Under the pieces are notes generated by a model, which searched no databases, was not told the DNA's origin, and saw only the letters and a list, made by a program, of their open reading frames with translations. Position numbers and translations under genes: made by a program. Source: Companilactobacillus futsaii JCM 17355 (GTDB taxonomy: Bacteria; Bacillota; Bacilli; Lactobacillales; Lactobacillaceae). Taken from it: a stretch of 64,000 bases of DNA. Positions 25,714 to 33,342 of the stretch are shown piece by piece. The stretch is from contig NZ_AZDO01000050.1 of the NCBI RefSeq assembly GCF_001435505.1, positions 1-64,000 of the forward strand, given 5' to 3'. Every line of letters begins with the position of its first letter. The first letter of the stretch is position 1.

Positions 25714-28075
25714 CTGAAACTCCCTTCCAAAACTTATCCACAGCTCGTTGTAATTGTCCTAATGACTTTAACTTTTGTCGATTGTACCAATGATTGGGGA
25801 AAAGTTGTGTATAACGATAACTAGCAAAACGTTGATCCAACAATAAAATGATTCCTTTATCATGGCTACTACGGATCAATCTTCCAGCGGCCTGCAATAC
25901 ATTGTTCATCCCTGGCATCTGATACGCATATTCGAATCCACGTCCATTTTCTTGGTCATAATAATCACGAATTAAATTATTCTCTGCACTAAGTCCAGGT
26001 AAGCCCACACTAACTACTGCTACTCCAATTAACCTATTTCCTCGCAAATCGATTCCCTCCGAAAAGATTCCACCTAAAACGCAAAATCCTAATAACGTCT
26101 GTTGAGGGTTATCCTGAAATTTATTTAAAAACTCGTCACGAGCGATATTGTCCATTGAATTTGTCTGTGTAACAGTCGAAATCTCTGGATATTTCTCTTC
26201 AAAAAGAATCGCAATTTGTTTCAGATATCCATATGAGGGGAAAAAGCACAAATAATTACCTGTTTTACCGCTAATCAATGTATGTAAACTTTCAACAATG
26301 TCATCTTGACTAAAAGGACGTTGACGATAAGTAGTTTGGATATAATTTGTAACCATGATAGCTTGATTTTGTGCTGGAAAAGGCGATGGCAATTGATACG
26401 CAAAACTGTTTTCTTTACCACCCAAAACACTTTGATAGTAATCCATCGGCGACAATGTGGCTGAAAATAAAACTGCCCCTAAACCTAAATCTAGCGACTT
26501 ATCTAAGAAATGACTTGGGTCTAAACACAATTGTTTAACAAGCAAATTCTTGTCTTCGAGCATGATTCTTGTTTTGTAGGTATCGTCATATAACGCTCCA
26601 ATCTTCACAAAAGTTAAACTATCGAAGAAATAATCTTTAGCACTATCAAGAAAATCTGACGGTTGCTGATCCGCCATCCAGTCAGTCATGAAATCATTGA
26701 ATTTACTCAAGGTATTTAACAATTTATCAGGAACTTCCGAAGTGATTTTTTCCGTTAAATCATCTTCCTTTAAGACTTTTTTCATCTGACTGAACACGCG
26801 GCGAACCTTCTTCAATTGCTTTTGAAAATCGGCACTTGGTTGTGTATTGATCTTCTTAGCTGCTTTTAACAATCCGGCAATCTTTTGATCACTGATTTGA
26901 GCTGAATACATTGACCGAGAACGACTAACTAAATTATGTGCTTCATCGATCAAGAAAAAATTGTCGGTATCCTTTTCGATGAAGAAACGCTGCAAATAAA
27001 CTAAAGGATCAAACAGGTAGTTATAATCACAAATAATTACATCACAAAACAGTGACGCATCCAAAGAAAATTCAAACGGATCAACTTGATGTTTTTTGGC
27101 ATACTTTTCAATTACTTCTCGGCTAATACTATTTTCATTAGTCAATAAATCTGATAGAGCTGGCTTTAAACGGTCATAATACCCAATCATATATGGGTCC
27201 TTTTCTGGTGGGACATCCTGCTCAGGAAAACGAATTTTATCCTTTGCGGTCAAAGTAATACTCTTTAGTTTCAATCCTTTACTAGCCATTAAATCAATCG
27301 CTTCTTCAGCAACCCTTCTAGTACTCTGCTTAGCTGTCAAATAAAATAGTCGCTGTATCTTTTCTTCACCCATTGCTTTAATTGCTGGAAATAATGTCGA
27401 AATCGTTTTGCCGGTACCCGTTGGTGCTTCGACAAATAACCTTGTTTCATACAAAACGGTTTTATAAACAGCAGCGGCTAGTTCATGTTGACCTGTTCGA
27501 AACTGTGGAAAAGGAAATTGTAATTCTTTAATTGAAGTATTGCGTGTTTTCCGTAAATTAGCTCGTAAAACTAACCAATATTCATACTCATCAATTAAAT
27601 TCTTAAAAAAGCGATCTAAATCATCACGATTATAAACTTGTTCATCGGTTGTGATCTTCTCGGTACTGACTTGAAAATACGTTAAACGCAAAGTCACATG
27701 GTCAAATTCTAAATGATCTTTTAAAAGTAAATAACCATAAACTTTAACTTGACCCCAGTATAATTCCAAGGTGTTATCGCTTAGCTCTTCAAAAGATTGA
27801 TCTGAAGTCTTGATCTCTTCAATTAAAATACTCTTGTCAGTAATTTTTAATCCGTCAGCGCGACCTGATATCAAGTATTCGTTATCATTCATCGTCACTT
27901 CAGTTTTTAAATAGACCTCACTTTGATAATCTGGATCTTGGCTACGTTTCTTTTGCAACCGCCGATGAATTCGTGCGCCATTTAGGGCTGTATTTTGACT
28001 ATTCTTAGTCTCATTTAAATCACCACTGCGTAAGACGAATTCCACTAATTGTCGAATTCCAATTTTAGTCGCCAT
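25703..28075 (-). CDS. DinG/XPD-type helicase with N-terminal Cas4-like nuclease domain
   Basis: A 790-residue superfamily-2 helicase. Residues 1-165 resemble a Cas4/RecB-type PD-(D/E)XK nuclease (LISGRADGLKI then ILIEEIKTS). The helicase core follows: Walker A EAPTGTGKT (about 215), DEAH box FLIDEAHNLV, motif III VLFSATLSP, GIFSEGIDLRGNRLIGV and QAAGRLIRSS. Relatives carry four cysteines between motifs Ia and II that hold a 4Fe-4S cluster. Here the segment DKIRFPEQDVPPEKDPYMIGYYDR-like region (residues about 275-300) has none, so the cluster is probably lost. GAGGGGG precedes the ATG. First gene of the operon; likely acts on DNA in repair or defence. Confidence 0.85.
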   Translation of the reverse strand: MATKIGIRQLVEFVLRSGDLNETKNSQNTALNGARIHRRLQKKRSQDPDYQSEVYLKTEVTMNDNEYLISGRADGLKITDKSILIEEIKTSDQSFEELSDNTLELYWGQVKVYGYLLLKDHLEFDHVTLRLTYFQVSTEKITTDEQVYNRDDLDRFFKNLIDEYEYWLVLRANLRKTRNTSIKELQFPFPQFRTGQHELAAAVYKTVLYETRLFVEAPTGTGKTISTLFPAIKAMGEEKIQRLFYLTAKQSTRRVAEEAIDLMASKGLKLKSITLTAKDKIRFPEQDVPPEKDPYMIGYYDRLKPALSDLLTNENSISREVIEKYAKKHQVDPFEFSLDASLFCDVIICDYNYLFDPLVYLQRFFIEKDTDNFFLIDEAHNLVSRSRSMYSAQISDQKIAGLLKAAKKINTQPSADFQKQLKKVRRVFSQMKKVLKEDDLTEKITSEVPDKLLNTLSKFNDFMTDWMADQQPSDFLDSAKDYFFDSLTFVKIGALYDDTYKTRIMLEDKNLLVKQLCLDPSHFLDKSLDLGLGAVLFSATLSPMDYYQSVLGGKENSFAYQLPSPFPAQNQAIMVTNYIQTTYRQRPFSQDDIVESLHTLISGKTGNYLCFFPSYGYLKQIAILFEEKYPEISTVTQTNSMDNIARDEFLNKFQDNPQQTLLGFCVLGGIFSEGIDLRGNRLIGVAVVSVGLPGLSAENNLIRDYYDQENGRGFEYAYQMPGMNNVLQAAGRLIRSSHDKGIILLLDQRFASYRYTQLFPNHWYNRQKLKSLGQLQRAVDKFWKGVSDED

Positions 28076-28235
28076 ACTGTATCCCCCTCATATCGTTAAA
28101 TAACATTGTAAAACATACGTTCTGTTTTGTCTGTATTATTACTCTAAACTAACTGAAGAAATAAACAAATTTTCGGTGTATTTTTATTTAAAAAATTATA
28201 TAATTAAACTCACTTGAGAATATTTGGAGGATACA

Positions 28236-28787
28236 ATGCCTACAACCGAGGAAACTTTAGCTTTGTCGTTACGTGATGTCTTAAAAAGAAAAACCATCGA
28301 TAAAATCACAGTCAAAGATATCGTGACTGAATGCAATTTGACCCGTCAAACTTTTTACAACCATTTCTCTGACATTTACGAGTTAGTCGAATATGCTGCT
28401 TGCACTAACGCTCGAAAAATTTTAGATAAAACTGCTAGCTACGATAAATGACAATGTGGTTTTTATGCCGTTATGACGATAATGCAAAACAACAAAACGA
28501 TTGTGAAGAACGTCTATCAGTCAAATTATCGTGATTTGATGGAAAAGTACATCTTCAAAATTATCTACAGTTATGTCATCGATATTGTTGAAAAGGTAGC
28601 TGAAAATATGACGGTTGCACAGAAACATAAAGATTTCATCGCTCATTTTTATACATTAGCTTTACTAGCTTTGATTCACGAATGGGTTCAAAACGATCTG
28701 AAGGAAGATCCAAAAAAAATCGTTCAACAAGTTGCTACCTTAGTCCAAGGTGCTTTCAAAAATGATCTAGAAAAATATGCTAAATAA
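28236..28787 (+). pseudogene. TetR-family regulator interrupted by an in-frame TGA
   Basis: A TetR regulator of the TetR_C_8/DhaS type, read as 183 codons with one stop. Codons 1-71 hold the helix-turn-helix (DIVTECNLTRQTFYNHFSDI). A TGA at 28449-28451 interrupts SYDK-(stop)-QCGFYAVM; both halves are in the same frame and together match a full-length regulator, so one TGG-to-TGA change explains it. The start at 28236 follows TGGAGG. It is divergent from the helicase operon and might once have regulated it. A truncated 71-residue DNA-binding domain could still be made. Readthrough or a sequencing error is not excluded. Confidence 0.82.
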
Positions 28788-28817
28788 AAAATCGCCGATT
28801 AATTTCGACGATTTTTT
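28786..28817. terminator. Bidirectional intrinsic terminator
   Basis: AAAAAATCG and CGATTTTTT form the stem between the broken TetR gene and the convergent rlmA-like gene, overlapping the latter's 3' end. Confidence 0.78.
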
Positions 28818-29638
28818 GGTTGTCCAACTAAGATGGTCGAACCGACCGTAATATTTTTAACATGGGACCAATTTATTTTTGATTTATCAACATTGAACAA
28901 TAACGGCGTCATATTGATGAAAGCATTTCTAACTTCTGGCGTTACCGAATAGGTTTCAGTTGCATCGATTTGGTCAATTAATTCGTAATGCTCTTCAAAA
29001 TAATCGAGTACCTTTTTATTAGAATATTGGGCTTGGTGCAATTGATCTTTGGCAACTTGACGCAATTCTTGTACATGGAATTGATTAGGGATAACTTTTA
29101 ACACATAGCCGTCAGCTAAAATACGATTGAATTCAGCGTAATTTGCTGGTGAAAAAACATCGATAATACCCCTAACCGTATTATCCTGAATTGGCAAATG
29201 CGCTAAGTCGCCAACAAACCACTTCACTGGTGTATTTATTCCCTTAGCCGCCATTTGAATTGAATCCTTTGAAATATCGAAAGCTAAAACATCGTCAATG
29301 CCAGCTTGAGCAATTTTTTTAGCATAGTATCCTTCCCCACAGCCAACGTCCAAAATGCTTCTCAAATGTAATTTTTGAATCAATTCAATCAATTTATTAG
29401 CAATGTGATCATACATACCATGTTCCAAAATCACATGACGATTTTCAAAAGATTCCAAATCATAATTTTTGGATGCTTTATTATTCAAAACAAAATCAAC
29501 AAAGCCTTTTTTGGAAACATCAAAGCAATGATTATTACTGCAAAATAAACTATTGCCAATCAGTTTTAATGCTTTCCCACAGATTGGACATTGAAAGAAA
29601 TCTTGACTATTACTAAATTTTTGAATCTTATCATTCAT
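28799..29638 (-). CDS. rlmA: 23S rRNA (guanine-N1)-methyltransferase, RlmA family
   Basis: A 279-residue SAM-dependent methyltransferase. An N-terminal zinc finger (FQCPICG then LFCSNNHCFDVSKKGFVDF) is followed by the SAM motif ILDVGCGEGYYAKKI and the RlmA phrase DVFSPANYAEFNRIL. Family members methylate 23S rRNA G745 (RlmA-I) or G748 (RlmA-II, TlrB); Gram-positive members are usually the second type. The ATG at 29638 avoids overlap with the SRAP gene just upstream; a longer reading from 29731 would overlap it by about 80 bases. RBS AGGTA is weak. Confidence 0.88.
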   Translation of the reverse strand: MNDKIQKFSNSQDFFQCPICGKALKLIGNSLFCSNNHCFDVSKKGFVDFVLNNKASKNYDLESFENRHVILEHGMYDHIANKLIELIQKLHLRSILDVGCGEGYYAKKIAQAGIDDVLAFDISKDSIQMAAKGINTPVKWFVGDLAHLPIQDNTVRGIIDVFSPANYAEFNRILADGYVLKVIPNQFHVQELRQVAKDQLHQAQYSNKKVLDYFEEHYELIDQIDATETYSVTPEVRNAFINMTPLLFNVDKSKINWSHVKNITVGSTILVGQPKNRRN

Positions 29639-29648
29639 AATGAAATAC

Positions 29649-30215
29649 CTATTTTTCTGCCTGCGAACACAACGATGGCATTGCCGAATCCAAAAAATTC
29701 TTTGCAAAGTCATCGTTATAAATCCAAGCATTAATTTGATTTTTTTGTAAGATCAATGGCATCCGGTCATGAATAGGAACCATTGATTCATTGGGAGCTG
29801 TCGTAAATAAGATACTCTGAGCTATACTGTCAAAATAGTTATAGCAACCAGCGATAAAGAGTGTCTGAGGATCATTGGAAAAATTGAATTTGTATTTTTG
29901 CTTAGTCTTGTTCCATTCGAAAAAACCAGTTGTTGGATAAACACAGCGCCGTTTCAAAAATGAATCAGCGAACATTGGTTTTTGCTGCACTGTTTCACTA
30001 CGAGCATTGATTAATGATTGACCCGTTTTAAATCCAGGAAACCCCCATTTCATACCGACTACCTGAACTTGACGATTTCCAGCAATAATCAAAGCTGTCT
30101 CATCAGTTGGAAAAACCTCGCCCGTTTTAGGATTGTATCCAGCATTTTTAGCTAATTGATAAATCCGCTTTATTTCAGGATTTTGATCAGGTTCAAACAA
30201 AAAGCGTCCACACAT
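29649..30215 (-). CDS. yedK: SOS response-associated peptidase (SRAP/YedK/HMCES)
   Basis: A 188-residue SRAP domain protein. Cys2 of MCGRF is the nucleophile that forms a thiazolidine crosslink with abasic sites in single-stranded DNA. The other conserved parts are present: INARSETVQQKPMF, a Glu in GFFEWNK, and a His in MVPIHDRMPLIL. It shields abasic sites during replication. Slightly shorter than the E. coli protein (222 residues). It lies 10 bases before the rlmA-like gene and after a terminator. Confidence 0.9.
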   Translation of the reverse strand: MCGRFLFEPDQNPEIKRIYQLAKNAGYNPKTGEVFPTDETALIIAGNRQVQVVGMKWGFPGFKTGQSLINARSETVQQKPMFADSFLKRRCVYPTTGFFEWNKTKQKYKFNFSNDPQTLFIAGCYNYFDSIAQSILFTTAPNESMVPIHDRMPLILQKNQINAWIYNDDFAKNFLDSAMPSLCSQAEK

Positions 30216-30228
30216 ATTTTTCCTCCAA

Positions 30229-30258
30229 CAAAAAACTAGAACATTTCTGCTCTAGTTT
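30229..30258 (-). terminator. Intrinsic terminator of the DUF805 gene
   Basis: AAACTAGA/TCTAGTTT stem followed by T's on the minus strand. Confidence 0.75.
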
Positions 30259-30267
30259 AACAAAATT

Positions 30268-30690
30268 TTAGATTGATTTGGGAAAACGATTACCGAGATT
30301 CCTTTGTGGCAAACACAATAAAACAATCAAAGCAACAGCACCAACGAGTGGAACTAAGCCTAATAATACCCACCAACCACGCATTTTGCGATCGTGCAGA
30401 CGTCTGATAATAGCCGTAAAAATAGCAATCCAATAATAGCCCATCGTTATAGCCAGTGCTACGCCAATAATTGAGCTCCAATAATAATCCATTACCGGCA
30501 TCTTAGTAAGGATAAACGCTAATAACGCTACAATAACATAGGCTACGATGCTAAATCCTAAATAGCCCCACCAAAAATCCTTCCGACTCATTCTTTTAGC
30601 GCCAACGAAAAGATCTTGAAAATACAATTTAGTTGAAGAAATAATTCCTGGTCGAAAACTTTCGTTCCAAATTGGTTCTTTTATTTGCAT
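30268..30690 (-). CDS. DUF805 family membrane protein
   Basis: A 140-residue integral membrane protein with three or four helices and the family phrases RMSRKDFWWGYLGFS, AIIRRLHDRKMRGWWVLLGL and PLVGAVALIVLLCLP. Function unknown; the family may be a small transporter or stress protein. AGGAG lies before the ATG at 30690; the longer reading from 30846 would overlap crcB and is rejected. It lies 11 bases downstream of crcB on the same strand. Confidence 0.85.
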   Translation of the reverse strand: MQIKEPIWNESFRPGIISSTKLYFQDLFVGAKRMSRKDFWWGYLGFSIVAYVIVALLAFILTKMPVMDYYWSSIIGVALAITMGYYWIAIFTAIIRRLHDRKMRGWWVLLGLVPLVGAVALIVLLCLPQRNLGNRFPKSI

Positions 30691-30701
30691 AATAAAATCT
30701 C

Positions 30702-31043
30702 CTATATCTGAATTCCAATGACAAATCCTAGGATACCAAAAATATACGTCAAACTGAAATAAAGAAAGCAACGAACAAAACGTCGTTGAAACCATAGTTG
30801 ACTTAATTCCATATTCAAAGTTCCAAAAGTAGTAAAACCACCACAAAAACCTGTCCCTAACAACAATAATAAGGCACCGTTATGAATTTGTGCAGTGAAG
30901 ATACCTAATAATAACGCTCCAAAAATATTTATCAACAGGGTTATTATTGGAAAATCAATTTTTATTTTGCTTTGTAAAAATGTCAATTCATTTCGCAAGA
31001 TGGCACCCAAACTAGCGCCTAATCCAACAATTAAAAAATTCAT
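30702..31043 (-). CDS. crcB: CrcB/Fluc fluoride channel subunit
   Basis: A 113-residue protein with four membrane helices. LIVGLGASLGAILRNEL at the N-terminus and TGFCGGFTTFGTLNMEL hold the Fluc signature (GGxTTFSTF-like and the conserved Arg and Asn). Fluc channels export fluoride as dual-topology dimers. In many Firmicutes two different subunits are encoded side by side, as here, and form a heterodimer. It overlaps the other copy by four bases (ATGA). Confidence 0.9.
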   Translation of the reverse strand: MNFLIVGLGASLGAILRNELTFLQSKIKIDFPIITLLINIFGALLLGIFTAQIHNGALLLLLGTGFCGGFTTFGTLNMELSQLWFQRRFVRCFLYFSLTYIFGILGFVIGIQI

Positions 31044-31456
31044 TTAACCCGCTCCCTTTTGACATAATCACTAAAAGCACGACTAGCAGCCAAGTAATTA
31101 CCTAATATTGCTACAATAAAACCACCCAGAATCGTCATAGTCAAATACAGTATTAAAAACATCCAATTTCCACTTTGATATAACCGATAACTGTCAGCTG
31201 TAAATGTCGAAAAAGTCGTATAAGATCCTAATAAACCAGTACTTAAAGTTAAAATGACTCTGGATGATAAATTATAGCGATCTTGTAAATAATGAATCAA
31301 AAAGGGCAAGAAAAAAGCTCCGGTTAAATTAGCTACCAATGTTCCCAAGGGAAAACCACTAGCGCTTTTAAAAATCAAACTCTCTAAATAGCGCAAGTTG
31401 CTACCAATAAAGGCCCCAATCAGCACTAACAAAAATATTTTCCCTCGTTCTTTCAT
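31040..31456 (-). CDS. crcB: CrcB/Fluc fluoride channel subunit, second copy
   Basis: A 138-residue four-helix membrane protein with IGAFIGSNLRYL at the start and STGLLGSYTTFSTFTADSY in the middle, the Fluc signature with the central Na-binding region. First of the crcB pair and coupled to the second. No fluoride riboswitch can fit: the terminator of the preceding gnd-like gene is only 15 bases upstream of the start. Expression may depend on readthrough from that gene or on a promoter inside it. Confidence 0.9.
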   Translation of the reverse strand: MKERGKIFLLVLIGAFIGSNLRYLESLIFKSASGFPLGTLVANLTGAFFLPFLIHYLQDRYNLSSRVILTLSTGLLGSYTTFSTFTADSYRLYQSGNWMFLILYLTMTILGGFIVAILGNYLAASRAFSDYVKRERVK

Positions 31457-31470
31457 CTAAAAACCTCTCT

Positions 31471-31502
31471 AAAAAAGAAAAAACTTGCCAACGACAAGTT
31501 TT
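31471..31502 (-). terminator. Intrinsic terminator after the gnd-like gene
   Basis: AAAACTTG/CAAGTTTT stem with a short loop, followed on the minus strand by TTTTCTTTTTT. It lies directly before the crcB pair. Confidence 0.8.
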
Positions 31503-31509
31503 CCATTAA

Positions 31510-32433
31510 TTATTTTTTATCTTTGTTCCCATTATTATTTATTTCAACAACGTGTCCACCAAATTCGTTACGCAAAGCCGCTACGACCTTACCTGTAAAT
31601 GTATCGTCTTCTAGTGAACGATAACGCATCATCAATGAAGCTCCAATTACAGGCGTTGGAACTTGCAATCTCAATGCCTCTTCAACTGTCCACTTGCCTT
31701 CACCTGATGAATGCATAACACCCTTGATTTCATCCAAGTCTGGATCTTTTGAAAAGGCCGATTGTGTCAATTCCATCAACCAACCACGAACGACTGAACC
31801 GTGTTCCCAAACTTTGGCAACAGCTTCGTTGTCATAGTCGAATTCACTATGTTTCAAAACATCGAAACCTTCAGCGATTGCTTGCATCATACCGTATTCG
31901 ATACCGTTATGGACCATCTTTAAGTAATGACCACTACCGGCTCTTCCAGTATATAAGTAACCGTCAGTTTGAGCAATACCTTTGAAAATAGGTTCGATAT
32001 ATTCAAAGGTTTTTTCATCGTCCCCGCCGATCATGAAATTACCGTCACGATTTGCACCGCTCATACCGCCTGACGTACCAACATCGAAGAACTTAATGTT
32101 TTTATCAGTTAGGATTTTATTGTGTCGCAATGAATCTTTGTAAAATGAATTTCCACCGTCAATTACGATATCATTTTCATTTAAAATTTCGCTCAAGGTA
32201 TCGATCGTTGTGTTAGTTGGGTTCCCCGCTGGTAACATTACCCAAACAACACGTGGTGCTTCCAAGGCTAAAACCGCATCCTTAAGGCTTTTCTCCACAC
32301 GCGCGCCCAAAGTTGAAGCATCATTTCTAGCACCATCGTTTAAATCAAAAGCAACTACTTCATTACCGTTACGAATCAAATTCTCGGTCAAATTGATTCC
32401 CATCTTGCCGAGTCCAATCATTGCTAATTTCAA
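31510..32433 (-). CDS. gnd: 6-phosphogluconate dehydrogenase, short (YqeC/GndA-like) form
   Basis: A 307-residue decarboxylating dehydrogenase. Rossmann motif MIGLGKMGINL (5-15), NADP/NAD loop, VIDGGNSFYKDS, GTSGGMSGANRDGNFMIGG (substrate-binding), and the catalytic Lys and Asn in HYLKMVHNGIEYGMMQA. It lacks the long all-helical C-terminus of the 470-residue enzyme, as in the NAD-preferring short forms of lactobacilli. It makes ribulose 5-phosphate in the pentose phosphate or phosphoketolase pathway. Single gene with its own terminator. Confidence 0.9.
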   Translation of the reverse strand: MKLAMIGLGKMGINLTENLIRNGNEVVAFDLNDGARNDASTLGARVEKSLKDAVLALEAPRVVWVMLPAGNPTNTTIDTLSEILNENDIVIDGGNSFYKDSLRHNKILTDKNIKFFDVGTSGGMSGANRDGNFMIGGDDEKTFEYIEPIFKGIAQTDGYLYTGRAGSGHYLKMVHNGIEYGMMQAIAEGFDVLKHSEFDYDNEAVAKVWEHGSVVRGWLMELTQSAFSKDPDLDEIKGVMHSSGEGKWTVEEALRLQVPTPVIGASLMMRYRSLEDDTFTGKVVAALRNEFGGHVVEINNNGNKDKK

Positions 32434-32476
32434 AATTAATCCTCCTAAGTTATTCTCACAAGTTCTAATTATACAT

Positions 32477-32513
32477 AAAAAAGCCGTGCCAAAATCAACA
32501 TTTTGGTACGACC
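32477..32513 (-). terminator. Intrinsic terminator of the MerR-like gene
   Basis: A 13-bp imperfect stem around CCAAAAT/ATTTTGG, followed by seven T on the minus strand. Confidence 0.78.
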
Positions 32514-32554
32514 CGATTGCTTAAGAGGTTGATATCATAAGGTTTATTGGTTGA

Positions 32555-33115
32555 TTAGTTCATGAACTTATTCCACCAGTGACCTTTCTTATCATCATTA
32601 ACCTTTTCGTTTACACGTTCTTTGATGTTTTCATCTTTTTGCGTGTCATTATTTTCAACTTTTTCTTTAGCTTGTTGCTTTAAAGTATCCAACTCGACTT
32701 GGAGTTGTTCTTTTGATTTTTGCGCATCATTTAACTCCTGTTGTAATTCTTTAATAGTTAATTCGCGCTTTTTATTTTCTGATTCTAACTTAGCGACAGT
32801 TTTTTGTAATTCTGCAATTTCATCGTTTTGTTTAGTATCAGCTGGACTCTTAGTGTCAGCAGCAGGATAAATTTGTGCAGCTGATGTTTCTAGAGTCATT
32901 TTAGGTCCATGACTTAATTTGACCATTTCTTTAAAGTCTTCAATATTTTTTTGAGTGTAAAGACGATTATTCTGACTATTACGCTCAAAATATTTACTAT
33001 TGGCTGTAGTTTTTTCGACGATCAAAGAATATTTACGTAGCGTTGCAACGCTGATCCCCAAGTCCTTTGCGGCTTGTGCAGGAGTTAATAAGTTGTTAGT
33101 TTTTACTTTACTCAA
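32555..33115 (-). CDS. MerR-like HTH / coiled-coil protein (RacA-like architecture)
   Basis: A 186-residue protein. Residues 8-65 form a MerR-type winged helix (TPAQAAKDLGISVATLRKYS). Residues about 95-150 are a strong coiled coil with heptads (ELQKTVAKLESENKK then LQQELNDAQKSKEQL). The C-terminus is charged, ending KGHWWNKFMN, a short aromatic amphipathic tip that could touch membrane. The order HTH-coiled coil-tip resembles B. subtilis RacA and plasmid accessory proteins. A role in DNA anchoring or segregation is inference. Confidence 0.65.
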   Translation of the reverse strand: MSKVKTNNLLTPAQAAKDLGISVATLRKYSLIVEKTTANSKYFERNSQNNRLYTQKNIEDFKEMVKLSHGPKMTLETSAAQIYPAADTKSPADTKQNDEIAELQKTVAKLESENKKRELTIKELQQELNDAQKSKEQLQVELDTLKQQAKEKVENNDTQKDENIKERVNEKVNDDKKGHWWNKFMN

Positions 33116-33277
33116 AAGGATTCCCCCAAGGTTGTTTCATTCTCTTCATTATAAAAATAATGATTGTTAAGTTCAACTACAAAATTCATAACGAACTCAA
33201 ATTAAAATTGTCCTAGCTATATTTTACCCACTAAATTGGATATACTAAAGATGAAAAGATAAAATATTTACTCTTTG

Positions 33278-33295
33278 CCGACACAGTCGGTTTTT
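33278..33295 (+). terminator. Small terminator-like hairpin without an upstream gene
   Basis: CCGAC-aca-GTCGG followed by TTTTT, 50 bases upstream of the CNNM start and just before its TATAAT (33304-33309). No plus-strand gene precedes it. A weak TATACT at 33241-33246 could drive a transcript of about 45 bases that ends here. Confidence 0.4.
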
Positions 33296-33342
33296 CTTTG
33301 GTGTATAATTCGATTTACAGGAATAGAAGGGGAAATAATATA

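Noticed and set aside
28449-28451. TGA as selenocysteine or an altered genetic code
   Set aside because: Trp fits both contexts, no SECIS-like hairpin is seen, and TGG is used normally and TGA as a true stop elsewhere in the window.
31457-31509. Fluoride riboswitch before crcB
   Set aside because: The gap is a terminator stem with T-run and an AGAGAGG site; no riboswitch consensus fits.
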